From NCBI RefSeq assembly GCF_000019085.1, contig NC_010321.1, positions 2,158,501 through 2,222,500 on the forward strand: 64,000 nucleotides of DNA, given 5' to 3'. Shown here piece after piece: positions 27,620 to 36,590 of this stretch; position 1 is the stretch's first letter, and each line of letters opens with the position of its first letter. Under the pieces are notes generated by a model. The model worked only from the letters and a program-made list of their open reading frames with translations. It had not been told where the DNA came from and ran no database searches. A program made the position numbers and the translations under genes. The DNA comes from Thermoanaerobacter pseudethanolicus ATCC 33223. GTDB lineage: Bacteria; Bacillota; Thermoanaerobacteria; Thermoanaerobacterales; Thermoanaerobacteraceae.

Positions 27620-28579
27620 CTATTTCACCTTCCCAAATACATTAGGTTTAGTAAATTTCTCAATTAATGGAGTCGCAACATTCATCAATAGTATTGAATA
27701 AGATACTCCTTCTGGATAAGCTCCTTTAACTCTAATTATTGCTGTTAATATACCTGCTCCAACTGCAAATATAATTCTACCTAAAGGAGTTACTGGCGAG
27801 GAAGAATAATCTGTAGCCATATAAAAAGCACCAAGTATTAATCCACCGCCTAATATATGATATGGTAATAATTTAGGTTCAACTCCTAATAATAATAACA
27901 TAATAAAGGTTGTCCCTATGTAAAATACTGGTATTTTCCAATCTATAACTTTCCTTATTATCAAATAAACAGCACCTATTAACAGCAATAATGCAGAAGT
28001 TTCTCCAATAACTCCAGGAATATTACCTATAAACATATCCCTCAATGTTGGAAGTTCAGCTCCTGTACCGTACTTCATTATGGATAATGGTGTAGCTGAT
28101 GTGACTACGTCCGGTCTAGTGCCAGTATAGTTTGTCATGTGAACTGGCCATGAAGTCATCAACATTGCTCTCGCTGCTAATGCTGGATTCATAAAATTCG
28201 CACCTAAACCACCAAAAAGTTGTTTTACTACTATTATTGCAAAAGCAGAGCCTATTACTGGTAGCCACCACGGGGCACTGGCTGGTAAATTAAACGCGAT
28301 TAATATACCGGTTATTGCAGCAGAAAAATCTGTTATAGTAATAGGTTTTTTAAATAATTTCTGAATTAGTGCTTCGAATAAAACAGATGAGGCTACTGAA
28401 ATTAATATCAATTTTAAAGCATTTAAACCAAACAAGTATACACTTCCTATAATAGCCGGTGTAAGAGCTATTACCACATCTAACATTATCCTCTGTACCG
28501 ATTCATTAGATCTTATATGAGGAGATGAAGAAACTAACAACTTATTCTCTAAAACGACTTCTTGCACTTTAGATGCCAT
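27620..28579 (-). CDS. rnfD: Rnf complex membrane flavoprotein subunit D
   Basis: A 319-residue membrane protein with about nine helices. 'FGGLGANFMNPALAARAMLM' and 'VVTSATPLS' (flavinylation Thr) are family motifs, and 'GGGLILGAFYMATDYSSSPVTPLG' near residue 240 is diagnostic. It is part of the ion-translocating path. It lies 15 bp behind rnfC. Confidence 0.95.
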   Translation of the reverse strand: MASKVQEVVLENKLLVSSSPHIRSNESVQRIMLDVVIALTPAIIGSVYLFGLNALKLILISVASSVLFEALIQKLFKKPITITDFSAAITGILIAFNLPASAPWWLPVIGSAFAIIVVKQLFGGLGANFMNPALAARAMLMTSWPVHMTNYTGTRPDVVTSATPLSIMKYGTGAELPTLRDMFIGNIPGVIGETSALLLLIGAVYLIIRKVIDWKIPVFYIGTTFIMLLLLGVEPKLLPYHILGGGLILGAFYMATDYSSSPVTPLGRIIFAVGAGILTAIIRVKGAYPEGVSYSILLMNVATPLIEKFTKPNVFGKVK

Positions 28580-28594
28580 TTTATATCCTCCTAT

Positions 28595-29926
28595 CTATTT
28601 TGATTTCTTTTTAGCAATTATTTCTCTTTTTGCTAGTCTTATAGATTCTGCCAAAGGTCTTTTAGCAGGACATATATAAGAACATGATCCACATTCAACA
28701 CAATCAAGAGCATTGTATTCTTCTGCCTTATCAAAGTTTTTCTTGAGAGAATAACTACTTATATACAATGGTAGTAAGTTTACAGGACATACTTCAACAC
28801 ATTTACCACATTTAATACATGGTTGTACTTGTTCTGGTCTTGCTTCCTTTTTTGTCAATATCAATATTCCACCAGTTCCCTTTATAATCGGTACATCTAG
28901 AGAATGCTGAGCTATTCCCATCATAGGCCCACCACTGATAATCTTGCCTGGTGAGTCTTCAGTAAATCCCCCACACTGTTCTATCAAATCTTTAAGAGGC
29001 GTTCCTATTTTAACAAGGAGATTTTTTGGTTGTTTAATTCCATGGCCTGTAATCGTAGTTACTCTTTCATATAAAGGTTTACCTTCTAATATCGCATCAG
29101 CCACCGCTTTAGTAGTAGCGGCATTGACTACTATAACTCCTACGTCCATTGGCAATCCGCCAGATGGTACAATTCGTCCTAATATAGCATTAATTAATCT
29201 TTTCTCATCCCCTTGAGGATATTTAACTTTTAAAGTTGCTATTTGAATGTTTTTCTCATCTTTGCTTGCTTCTCTTAAAGCCAATATGGCATCAGGTTTG
29301 TTTTTTTCTACTCCAATAATTCCTCTTTCTACTCCTACTGCTTTCATAATTGCTTTTAAACCAAATACTATCTTTTCAGGATATTCAACCATCAATCTAT
29401 GGTCTGTTGTTAAATAAGGTTCACACTCTGCTCCATTTACAAGAATAGTATCGATTTTTTTGTCAGAAGGAGGCGATAATTTAACATGAGTTGGGAATCC
29501 AGCTCCTCCCATACCTGTTATACCAGCCTCTTTAATTATCTCAATAATTTCTTTAGGAGATAAGTCCTCCAGCTTTCCTTTTGCTTTTACAGACTCGTCT
29601 AACTCATTCTTTCCATCCGATTCTATAACTACACATTTAACCTTTTGACCAGTAGGTATAAACATAAACGTAATATCTTTAACTATACCTGATACAGATG
29701 AATGCACTGGAGCAGATACAAATGCATCCGATTGCCCAATTTTTTGACCTACTTTTACAGTATCTCCTACTTTCACTAAAGGTTCACAAGGTGCTCCAAC
29801 ATGTTGATGCAATGGAATATAAACTACATCCGGTTCCTTTGCTCTTTCTATAGGAAGCCCCTCAGTTAAATCCTTATGATGTGGTACATTTACCCCACCC
29901 TTAAAAGTGAGATTTTCTAACTTCAT
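28595..29926 (-). CDS. rnfC: Rnf complex subunit C (NADH side)
   Basis: A 443-residue peripheral subunit. It has an NADH/FMN-binding region with 'GITGMGGAGFPTHVKL' and 'LVNGAECEPYLTTDHRLM', a SLBB-type segment ('ITGHGIKQPKNLLVKIGTPL'), and two 4Fe-4S sets, 'CIKCGKCVEVC' and 'CVECGSCSYIC'. It is first in rnfCDGEAB. The complex couples ferredoxin oxidation with NAD reduction to Na+ or H+ export; which ion cannot be told. GAGGTG precedes the ATG. Confidence 0.95.
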   Translation of the reverse strand: MKLENLTFKGGVNVPHHKDLTEGLPIERAKEPDVVYIPLHQHVGAPCEPLVKVGDTVKVGQKIGQSDAFVSAPVHSSVSGIVKDITFMFIPTGQKVKCVVIESDGKNELDESVKAKGKLEDLSPKEIIEIIKEAGITGMGGAGFPTHVKLSPPSDKKIDTILVNGAECEPYLTTDHRLMVEYPEKIVFGLKAIMKAVGVERGIIGVEKNKPDAILALREASKDEKNIQIATLKVKYPQGDEKRLINAILGRIVPSGGLPMDVGVIVVNAATTKAVADAILEGKPLYERVTTITGHGIKQPKNLLVKIGTPLKDLIEQCGGFTEDSPGKIISGGPMMGIAQHSLDVPIIKGTGGILILTKKEARPEQVQPCIKCGKCVEVCPVNLLPLYISSYSLKKNFDKAEEYNALDCVECGSCSYICPAKRPLAESIRLAKREIIAKKKSK

Positions 29927-29964
29927 TCTTTTTTCACCTCTTTTTTATTATCCTTTTGTGTAGC

Positions 29965-29991
29965 TAATATATGAATAATATTCATATATTA
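29965..29991. promoter_or_regulatory. Palindrome upstream of rnfC
   Basis: Arms TAATATATGAAT and ATTCATATATTA (12 bp, perfect) around AAT, about 40 bp before the rnfC start. It could be an operator or a leader hairpin for the rnf operon. It does not match the Rex consensus. Confidence 0.45.
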
Positions 29992-30082
29992 AAAATGAAA
30001 AAATGTTGAGTATTATTTGGCTCTAGAAAATATTTTATAATATTTTATTTAATATAACAAGAAAATAAATTTTATAAAATCA

Positions 30083-30347
30083 GGTTCTATAAATAAAAAT
30101 GTTAGAGGGTAAAAATCCCCCATAAAAAATAACGTACTTATTCTGAATGCCTGCTATAATAAAATTGGTTAAAACAAAATTTATTAAAAGGAGGCATCAG
30201 AAGTGCATACCAATTATATCACAAAATTTCTAAAAGCTGAAGATATAATTTTTGAGGACATAATAGAAACGACAATTATATATTTCAGTTTAAAAATAAA
30301 AGGCAGGTATTCAGAAAAATACCCACCCCAACTTTTGACAAAGAACC
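30083..30347 (+). mobile_element. Short ISL3-like insertion sequence remnant
   Basis: The right end reads outward as GGTTCTTTGTCAAAAG, resembling ISL3-family ends, and the left end at 30083 starts GGTTCT. Inner subterminal arms GCAGGCATTCAGA and GCAGGTATTCAGA are inverted copies. Only the first ~30 transposase codons remain between them, so the element is an internally deleted, non-autonomous derivative. No clear 8-bp target duplication is visible. It fills most of the 440-bp gap upstream of rnfC. Confidence 0.5.
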
Positions 30348-30358
30348 AACAATTTTAA
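30203..30358 (+). pseudogene. Truncated ISL3-type transposase start
   Basis: A 51-codon GTG frame begins HTNYITKFLKAEDIIFEDI, like the N-terminus of ISL3-family transposases (normally ~400 residues). After about 33 codons it runs into the element's right end. AAAGGAGG lies ten bases upstream. Confidence 0.5.
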
Positions 30359-30364
30359 ATCGGC

Positions 30365-31837
30365 TCAGAGCTTCACTGCACTTATGAGCTCCCTTAACTT
30401 CTCCCCTGATATAGTCTCTTCTTTCCTTAAAATATTTGCGATTTCTTCTAAATGTTCAAGTTTTTCCTCCAACATTTTTTGAACTTTTTCTTCCTCCTCT
30501 TTAATGATTTTATTTACTTCCTCATTGACTTTCTCTTTAGGAACATCTTCTCTACTGACTATACCCAAACCAGACAAACCAGTATATACCATTTTTTTTG
30601 CAATATGAACTGCTTGTTCAAAATCATTGACAGAGCCTGTACTTCTATTACCTAAAACCAAAAGTTCTGCTACCGTTCCCCCAAGAGCTACCATTATGTC
30701 CTTCTCTAATTGTTCTTTAGTATAAATAAGGGTATCCTCTTTATCAAACTGTCTTACAAACCCAAGAGCTTTTCCTCTTGGAACAATAGTGACTGTTGCA
30801 ACAGAGCCTGGATTTACTATTTCACTTATTATAGCATGCCCTGCTTCGTGTACAGAAACTCTAAATATTTCTTCTTCTGCCGGTTTTTTGTCACTTTTTT
30901 CTCCCAGTATAACCTTATCCACCGCTTCTACAAAATGCTTTTGCAAAATAACATCGGAATTGTCTCTCATCGCAAGAATTGCCGCTTCGTTGCAAAGGCT
31001 CTCCAAATGTGCTCCTGAAAATCCAAAGGTATTTTCAGCTATAGCCTCAAGATTGACATCTTCACCTAAAGGCTTGTTTTTAGTGTGAATTTTGAGAATT
31101 TGCAGTCTTCCACTTTTATCAGGCAAGTCCACTACAACTTGTCTGTCAAACCTGCCAGGACGCAAAAGAGCTGGATCTAATAAATCTGGTCTGTTTGTTG
31201 CAGCAATTACTAAAATATTTATTTCTCCATCACTTTTAATCCCATCCATTTCCACCAGCAGTTGATTGAGGGTTTGATCATACTCGTGATGACTTTCATT
31301 AGTACCTCTTTTAGCACCTAATATGTCAATTTCGTCTATGAATATTATTGCACTATTTTTGTTCTCTTTTCTAGCAAGATTTCTTGCTGTTTCAAAAAGA
31401 TTTCTAACTCTTTGTGCACCTACTCCTGCATACATTTCTATAAATTCACTACCTGAAGTCGCTATAAAACTCGAATTTGTATATTTTGCAGCTGCTTTAG
31501 CTAATAAAGTTTTACCAGTTCCAGGAGGTCCTGTCAGTAATATGCCCTTGATAGGTCGTATACCCATTTTAGATAATTTCTCTTTATTTATTACAAAATC
31601 TAGTGCCTCTTTTAGCTCCGAAATAGCAGTTTTTTGTCCTCCGATGTCCTCAAAGGATATTTCTGACTCGGGCTTTATAATATTTTTGCTTCCTGGTATT
31701 AACCCTTTATTTTCTATAATATAATTAAGAAGCAAAAAAACACCTGCTAAAAAGAGTAAAGGAGTAACATTTATACCTAGTAAAGCTGCAAATATCGCAA
31801 AAGCAATAACTACTCCTAATAAGATTTCTTTGACCAT
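30365..31837 (-). CDS. Short FtsH-like membrane AAA+ zinc protease
   Basis: A 490-residue FtsH paralogue. Two hydrophobic segments at residues about 5-20 and 24-40 are almost adjacent, so the external domain of normal FtsH is missing. Walker A GPPGTGKT is at 103-110, Walker B 'IIFIDEID' at 164-171, the SRH arginines in 'NRPDLLDPALLRPGRFDRQ', and the zinc site HEAGH at 330-334. It should unfold and degrade membrane or cytosolic proteins. It overlaps or abuts the upstream gene (start 31837, stop 31838), which encodes a membrane-anchored external domain. Confidence 0.88.
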   Translation of the reverse strand: MVKEILLGVVIAFAIFAALLGINVTPLLFLAGVFLLLNYIIENKGLIPGSKNIIKPESEISFEDIGGQKTAISELKEALDFVINKEKLSKMGIRPIKGILLTGPPGTGKTLLAKAAAKYTNSSFIATSGSEFIEMYAGVGAQRVRNLFETARNLARKENKNSAIIFIDEIDILGAKRGTNESHHEYDQTLNQLLVEMDGIKSDGEINILVIAATNRPDLLDPALLRPGRFDRQVVVDLPDKSGRLQILKIHTKNKPLGEDVNLEAIAENTFGFSGAHLESLCNEAAILAMRDNSDVILQKHFVEAVDKVILGEKSDKKPAEEEIFRVSVHEAGHAIISEIVNPGSVATVTIVPRGKALGFVRQFDKEDTLIYTKEQLEKDIMVALGGTVAELLVLGNRSTGSVNDFEQAVHIAKKMVYTGLSGLGIVSREDVPKEKVNEEVNKIIKEEEEKVQKMLEEKLEHLEEIANILRKEETISGEKLRELISAVKL

Positions 31838-32356
31838 CTAGCTTTCCCCCTTGTAAATCTCACGCGGTATTATTTTATATAAATAATGAGACCCATCTCT
31901 TAAATCTAAATAAATGTTTTGCTTATCAATATATACATAAGATCTTACACTATTTTTACTTGAAATCTCTCTTATTGTATCATACATCTTCATATAATCG
32001 CCTTTTTGTATACCTTCGTAAATTGAAAACTGAGAGTTATAATAAACATTATTTAACTTCTCATTAGAATTGTCAATAAGTAAAATATTTATTTTAACAG
32101 GGTATTTATTTACTTTGTTTTCTATTTCTTTATAAGTTTCCATTAAATTTTCTACTTCTCCTAATCTAACTTTCATAATATACCCATTGGTATCAGTTGA
32201 AATTGTTACCATTTTGACAAATTTAACTGTACTTACATCTTTTGAAATCTTATCGGGCAAAATTTTATTTTGATACAATTGAAAGCCGGCAAATAAAAAT
32301 CCAAAAACTACTACAAAAGTTATCAAAACAATCTGCCATTTTATTCCCTTGAGCAA
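31838..32356 (-). CDS. Membrane-anchored protein coupled to the FtsH-like protease
   Basis: A 172-residue protein of unknown family. One membrane helix (about residues 8-27) is followed by an external domain of about 140 residues without Cys or known catalytic motif. Its stop directly precedes the start codon of the short FtsH, indicating tight coupling. FtsH normally has an external domain between its two helices; this protein may supply that function in trans, which is inference from position. The start TTG 32356 lies eight bases after AAGGAG. Confidence 0.5.
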   Translation of the reverse strand: MLKGIKWQIVLITFVVVFGFLFAGFQLYQNKILPDKISKDVSTVKFVKMVTISTDTNGYIMKVRLGEVENLMETYKEIENKVNKYPVKINILLIDNSNEKLNNVYYNSQFSIYEGIQKGDYMKMYDTIREISSKNSVRSYVYIDKQNIYLDLRDGSHYLYKIIPREIYKGES

Positions 32357-32496
32357 AACTCTCACTCCTTGTTTATGATATACTGTATTATATCATATAA
32401 TATATATCGAGTACAATATTAAAAATTTTGTTTTGCCATTCAGAAGGAGTATAATTAATTATAGAAGATACGTAAAAAATAAGGAGGCAAATTTGT

Positions 32497-32853
32497 ATGA
32501 GAATAGCTGCTACAATAACAGCGGAAGGCTATATTGAAAAACTTCCCGACGGGCCATATATAATTATTTTTGATACACAAAAAGAAAATACTGAAAAGTA
32601 CGATAATCCGGGATACTTTCTAAAAGAAGGAAGAAGAAGTGCTATTGTAGATTTTCTCCTTGACAAAAAAACCGATGTAGTAATAACTGTGCCTGAAGCT
32701 TTTTGCAGTCTTTCTTATGGAAAGGCAAAACAAAAAGGGCTAAAATTTATACGTCTTGAGAAAAGTTTGCCTTATGAAGAAGTTATACAAAACCTCTCAA
32801 AATATGTTGAAAATTTAACTGATACAATTCCTGAAGACGAACTTGCAAAATAA
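32497..32853 (+). CDS. NifX/NifB-type dinitrogenase cofactor-like protein
   Basis: A 118-residue protein resembling the small NifX/NafY/DUF-type domain ('MRIAATITAEGYIEKLPDGPY' would be its first 20 or so residues; the central 'RRSAIVDFLLDKKTDVVITVPEAFCS' loop matches the 'l...g.dvvi.g' pattern). No nif genes are nearby. It is convergent with the Mrp gene, and such domains often accompany Mrp/NBP35 in anaerobes, suggesting iron-sulfur handling. AAGGAGGC precedes the ATG. Assignment is moderate. Confidence 0.5.
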   Translation: MRIAATITAEGYIEKLPDGPYIIIFDTQKENTEKYDNPGYFLKEGRRSAIVDFLLDKKTDVVITVPEAFCSLSYGKAKQKGLKFIRLEKSLPYEEVIQNLSKYVENLTDTIPEDELAK

Positions 32854-32878
32854 AAAAGCCTCACAAAGAGGCTTTTTT
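32852..32878. terminator. Bidirectional terminator
   Basis: AAAAAAGCCTC and GAGGCTTTTTT between two convergent genes. Confidence 0.85.
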
Positions 32879-33932
32879 ATTTGATAGGCCTTACTTTCTC
32901 CACAACTTTTTCTGCCAGCTCAATGTACGGTAATCCCTCAGGTCCATCATCAAGAGCAGGTGGTATACCTACATCGCTTAATTCTCTGACTTTAACCGTT
33001 ATTGGAATCTTTACAAGTATTTCTGTTCCTAAATCTTGCGCTAATTTTTCTGTTTCCCCTTCACCAAAAATATTATACCTTTGGTGACAGTTAGGGCATT
33101 CAAAATATGACATGTTTTCCACAATACCTATAATTTCTAAATTAACTTTTTTAGCCATATAGCCAATTCTTCCAGCTACGTGAGATGCTGAAGCTTGTGG
33201 AGTTGTCACAAGCACAAATTTTGACTCAGGCAATTTTTGCATCACTGTAAGAGGTATATCTCCTGTCCCTGGTGGTAAATCCAATACTAAATAATCTAAT
33301 TCTCCCCAATACACATCATTGAAAAACTGATCAAGCACTCCTGACAAAAGTGGACCTCTCCATATTAAAGGCGTATCTTCGTCAGCAAAATTACCCATCG
33401 AAATCACTTTTATCCCGAATCTTTCTAATGGCAAAATAGTGTGCTCATCCAATGCATAAGGTCTTTCATCCACAATACCCAAAAGCCTTGGAACACTAAA
33501 TCCCAACACATCCGCATCCAAAAGCCCTACTTTAAAGCCTAATCTAGCAAGAGCTACAGCTAAATTAACTGCAACAGTTGATTTACCTACTCCACCTTTT
33601 CCACTACCTACTACTATTACTCTCGTATTTTCAAATATAGGTTTCCTGCCACCGCTAAGCTTTCTTGCCAAATTTTGTCGTTCTTCTTCTGTCATGCTAC
33701 CTAAATTTACTATTACTTCTGAAACTCCTTCAAGTTTGGATACTTCCTTTATAGCATCTTTTTTAATAGTATCTTGAAGAGGGCAACCTTTCACAGTAAG
33801 GTTTATGTCAATTGTAACTTTATCCCCTTCTATATGAATATTTTTCACCATATCGAGGTCAACTATACTTCTTCCTATTTCTGGGTCATATACCTTTCTT
33901 AGAGCGTTTAACACTTGTTCTTTTGTAACCAA
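32877..33932 (-). CDS. mrp: Mrp/NBP35-family iron-sulfur carrier ATPase
   Basis: A 351-residue protein with an N-terminal DUF59/MIP18 domain ('ALRKVYDPEIGRSIVDLDMV', with 'VKGCPLQDTIKK') and a P-loop ATPase with the deviant Walker A 'VGSGKGGVGKSTVAVNLA'. The C-terminal CxxC is 'YFECPNCHQRY'. It carries and transfers Fe-S clusters. The start is the TTG at 33932, six bases after AGGAGG; the open frame runs 19 codons further without a ribosome site. Confidence 0.92.
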   Translation of the reverse strand: MVTKEQVLNALRKVYDPEIGRSIVDLDMVKNIHIEGDKVTIDINLTVKGCPLQDTIKKDAIKEVSKLEGVSEVIVNLGSMTEEERQNLARKLSGGRKPIFENTRVIVVGSGKGGVGKSTVAVNLAVALARLGFKVGLLDADVLGFSVPRLLGIVDERPYALDEHTILPLERFGIKVISMGNFADEDTPLIWRGPLLSGVLDQFFNDVYWGELDYLVLDLPPGTGDIPLTVMQKLPESKFVLVTTPQASASHVAGRIGYMAKKVNLEIIGIVENMSYFECPNCHQRYNIFGEGETEKLAQDLGTEILVKIPITVKVRELSDVGIPPALDDGPEGLPYIELAEKVVEKVRPIK

Positions 33933-34001
33933 TTCTATACCTCCTGTTGGTATTTTTTTGTTGACATTTATATTATAATATATAATCATTATTAATAGAA
34001 T

Positions 34002-34028
34002 ACCCGCAAAAAATTTTGTCGATGCGAA
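34002..34028 (+). promoter_or_regulatory. Candidate SigI-type promoter of sigI-rsgI
   Basis: ACCCGCAAA (34002-34010) and CGAT/CGAA (34020-34028) resemble the -35 (CCCxxAAA) and -10 (CGWA) boxes known for SigI promoters. It lies 22-30 bp upstream of the sigI start, so autoregulation is likely. The exact spacing is one of two options (9 or 14). Confidence 0.45.
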
Positions 34029-34049
34029 TAATATAGTGGGGTGGTTAAG

Positions 34050-34706
34050 TTGGATATAAACGACAGAGTATACGCAGCCAAAAAAGATCCCTCCGAAAGA
34101 GAAAAATTAATTCAAGAATATACCCCCTTTGTCATAAAACAATTGTCTTTATTTACAAATAGATATATAGATGAAAGAAATAGCGACGAATTAAGCATAG
34201 GCCTTATAGCTTTTAACGAAGCTATAGACAGTTTTGATAACACAAAAGGTCCCTTCTTAAGCTTTTCAAGTTTGCTCATTAAAAGGCGACTTATAGATTT
34301 TTTACGGCAAAATCAGCAAAATACTATTCCTTTAGAACTATATGTAGAAAAAGGCACTGATTATGAGGCAGAAAATAGAAAATTAGAAATGATTTCTTTT
34401 GTAAACTTGCTAAGTCTTTACAATATAACTTTAGATGATTTAGTTAAGCAATCCCCCAAACACTCAGACACCAGAAAAATAGCTACAAAAATTGCTTATA
34501 CAATTTGTAAAAACGAGAAATTACTAGAATATTTAAAAAACAGAAAGAATCTTCCTATAAAAGATTTAATAAGTATTTTAAAAGTAAGCCGCAAGACTAT
34601 AGAAAAACATAGAAAATACATAATAGCGTTAGTAATAATTATTTCTGAAGACTTACCTCTTCTAAAACAATACATAAGCCCAGAAAGTGAGGTGGCAAAA
34701 ATATGA
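34050..34706 (+). CDS. sigI: RNA polymerase sigma factor SigI
   Basis: A 218-residue sigma-70-type factor of the SigI group. Region 2 is seen as 'DELSIGLIAFNEAIDSFD' and 'FLSFSSLLIKRRLIDFLR'; region 4-like 'LISILKVSRKTIEKHRKYI' binds the -35 box. The TTG at 34050 fits GGGGTGG five bases upstream; a GTG at 34041 is the alternative. It overlaps rsgI by 4 bp. SigI responds to heat or, in cellulolytic Clostridia, to polysaccharides. Confidence 0.92.
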   Translation: MDINDRVYAAKKDPSEREKLIQEYTPFVIKQLSLFTNRYIDERNSDELSIGLIAFNEAIDSFDNTKGPFLSFSSLLIKRRLIDFLRQNQQNTIPLELYVEKGTDYEAENRKLEMISFVNLLSLYNITLDDLVKQSPKHSDTRKIATKIAYTICKNEKLLEYLKNRKNLPIKDLISILKVSRKTIEKHRKYIIALVIIISEDLPLLKQYISPESEVAKI

Positions 34707-35695
34707 AGGCTGTTGTAGTTCAAAAAGAAAAAAATAAAACTTATGTAATGACTGAAAAAGGAGAATTTAAGTGCTTGAAAAATTTGCAAAATGTAGATAT
34801 AGGTGAAACTATCGAACTTAACGAAAATTTTGTAGCTTTTAAGCCTATTGCTAAAATTTTAATAGCTGCTTCTATTCTTCTCGCATTAATATTTACTATT
34901 ATCAATTTTAAATCAGCAGAAGTTTACGCTTATGTGTATATAGATATAAATCCAAGCATTGAAGTTTTAATAGACAAAAATGGAAAAATAATAAGTGCCA
35001 ATCCTATAAATGAAGATGGAAAAAAAATCTTAAAAAATCTCTCTTATAAAGGCCTTGACATTACAACGTTTATAAATCAAACAGTTGAAGAATCGCAAAA
35101 ATTAGGGTTTTTAAAAGAAGATGATGCAGTAATAATTACTACTGTTCCTATTAAAAATTCACCAATTATAAATGAACAAATACAAAAAGCTATTAATAAT
35201 ATTAAAAAGATAAATACTAATGTTCAAATAGAAACTTTAAAATCCAATGAAACTCAAAGAGAGGAAGCTAAAAAAGAAAAAGTCTCTCCTGGAAGACTTA
35301 TTATATGGCAAAAAGCCAAAGAAGAAGGAATAGAGATACCGAAAGATAAATTAAACAATTCAGAATCTTTTAAAGAATTACAACAAGCTTATACTAAAAA
35401 AATAAAAGAAAAAGAAATAGAAATGAAAAATTTCAATCCTCCTAATAAAGAAGATGAAAAAAATTATGATAATAAAAATAAAAGTAGTAACTCATCTGAA
35501 ATAAAAAACAAAAGCAACAATGAAAAAATTAAAGGTGAGAATTCTGATAATTTCAGCGATTTCAACCAACAAAAAGAAGATGAATCTGAAAATTCTTCTA
35601 AAAAAGAATCAACAACAAAAGTAGAATCCCCTTATTGTAACTCTAAGAATGCTGATAAAGAAATAAAAGATGGGCATAATGAAAATCAAAATTAA
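34703..35695 (+). CDS. rsgI: Anti-sigma-I factor RsgI
   Basis: A 330-residue membrane anti-sigma factor. The cytosolic N-domain (residues 1-50) 'KAVVVQKEKNKTYVMTEKG' binds SigI; a membrane helix spans about 53-70, followed by the conserved 'YAYVYIDINPSIEVLIDKNG' external region, which undergoes self-cleavage in homologues. The last ~130 residues are Lys/Glu/Asn/Ser-rich and look disordered, with no carbohydrate-binding module of the kind found in cellulolytic species. It is coupled to sigI. Confidence 0.92.
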   Translation: MKAVVVQKEKNKTYVMTEKGEFKCLKNLQNVDIGETIELNENFVAFKPIAKILIAASILLALIFTIINFKSAEVYAYVYIDINPSIEVLIDKNGKIISANPINEDGKKILKNLSYKGLDITTFINQTVEESQKLGFLKEDDAVIITTVPIKNSPIINEQIQKAINNIKKINTNVQIETLKSNETQREEAKKEKVSPGRLIIWQKAKEEGIEIPKDKLNNSESFKELQQAYTKKIKEKEIEMKNFNPPNKEDEKNYDNKNKSSNSSEIKNKSNNEKIKGENSDNFSDFNQQKEDESENSSKKESTTKVESPYCNSKNADKEIKDGHNENQN

Positions 35696-35712
35696 AAAGA
35701 AAAGGAGGTAAA

Positions 35713-36455
35713 ATGCTATATTCAAAAAAATTGATATATTAATAATTCTTTTTGTTATACTATTGTTTACCGCAGCCTGTTCCAAAATATCTTCTTTAAA
35801 AAACTTACAGTCTAACAAAGAATTTTCTTTTAATTTTAATGATAAAAAAATTATTGCTACTATTTTTATGGTAAATAACAACACTATAACCGTAGAAATT
35901 GATAACAAGTTAAAAAAATATAATTTACTAAAAAATGTACCTGTATATCTCGAAAGCGAAAATATTGGAAAAGAATGTTTGCAAACCGGCCAGTTAGTTA
36001 AATTAACATTGAATTCTAAAAATAGCATAACAAAAATTGAGATTCTAAATAATAAAAGTGAAAAGGAAGTGATTCAAATAGAATTAAAAAAGGTTACAAA
36101 TCCTTCTCAAAAAATAATGTCAATTGTTGAATCTATTAAAAGCAAGCCTACGGTAAAACTAATAGACGAAAATGGAGTATATTATATAATTGCAACCCGC
36201 GGTATGACGCGAACAGGCGGATATATCGTAATTATACAAAAGGCCCAAATAATAAAGACATCAAAGGATGCCATATTAGAAGTTGAAGTAAAATATATAG
36301 ATCCTTCTCCTGATGCAATTGTGACACAAGCTATCACTTATCCATATGACATAAAAAATTTTACTTATGATGGTAAAATTACACAAATAAGTGTTAAAAC
36401 AGATAAAAATATAAATGTTTCTGTTGATATTGATTTAGCCTCAGATGTTAAGTAA
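35713..36455 (+). pseudogene. PrcB-like lipoprotein with an apparent frameshift at an A-run
   Basis: AAAGGAGG and the ATG at 35713 open a frame that stops after nine codons. In another frame the sequence continues as a hydrophobic stretch ending in the lipobox 'LLFTAAC' and then about 220 codons. One extra A in the seven-A run at 35724-35730 would join them into a normal lipoprotein precursor. The C-terminus ('ATRGMTRTGGYIVIIQ', 'VKYIDPSPDAIVTQAITYP') matches the PrcB_C domain. It follows rsgI by 17 bp. Either a slippage-controlled gene, a mutation or a sequence error. Confidence 0.6.
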
Positions 36456-36479
36456 AATCCCTCATTGGAGGGATTTTAC
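36452..36479 (+). terminator. Terminator after the sigI-rsgI-prcB set
   Basis: AAAATCCCTC and GAGGGATTTT with T-rich tail on the plus strand. Confidence 0.8.
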
Positions 36480-36590
36480 TTTTGAAAACAATTACTAAAA
36501 TAAGCATAAAATTTTTGTGAAAAAAGCTAATTGATAAAAGTCCACAAATCATATACGATAAAGTTAAATCCATAAAAGGGGGAATTATCC

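Noticed and set aside
30452..31088. Plus-strand ORFs opposite the FtsH-like gene
   Set aside because: Shadows of the strongly supported minus-strand AAA+ protease.
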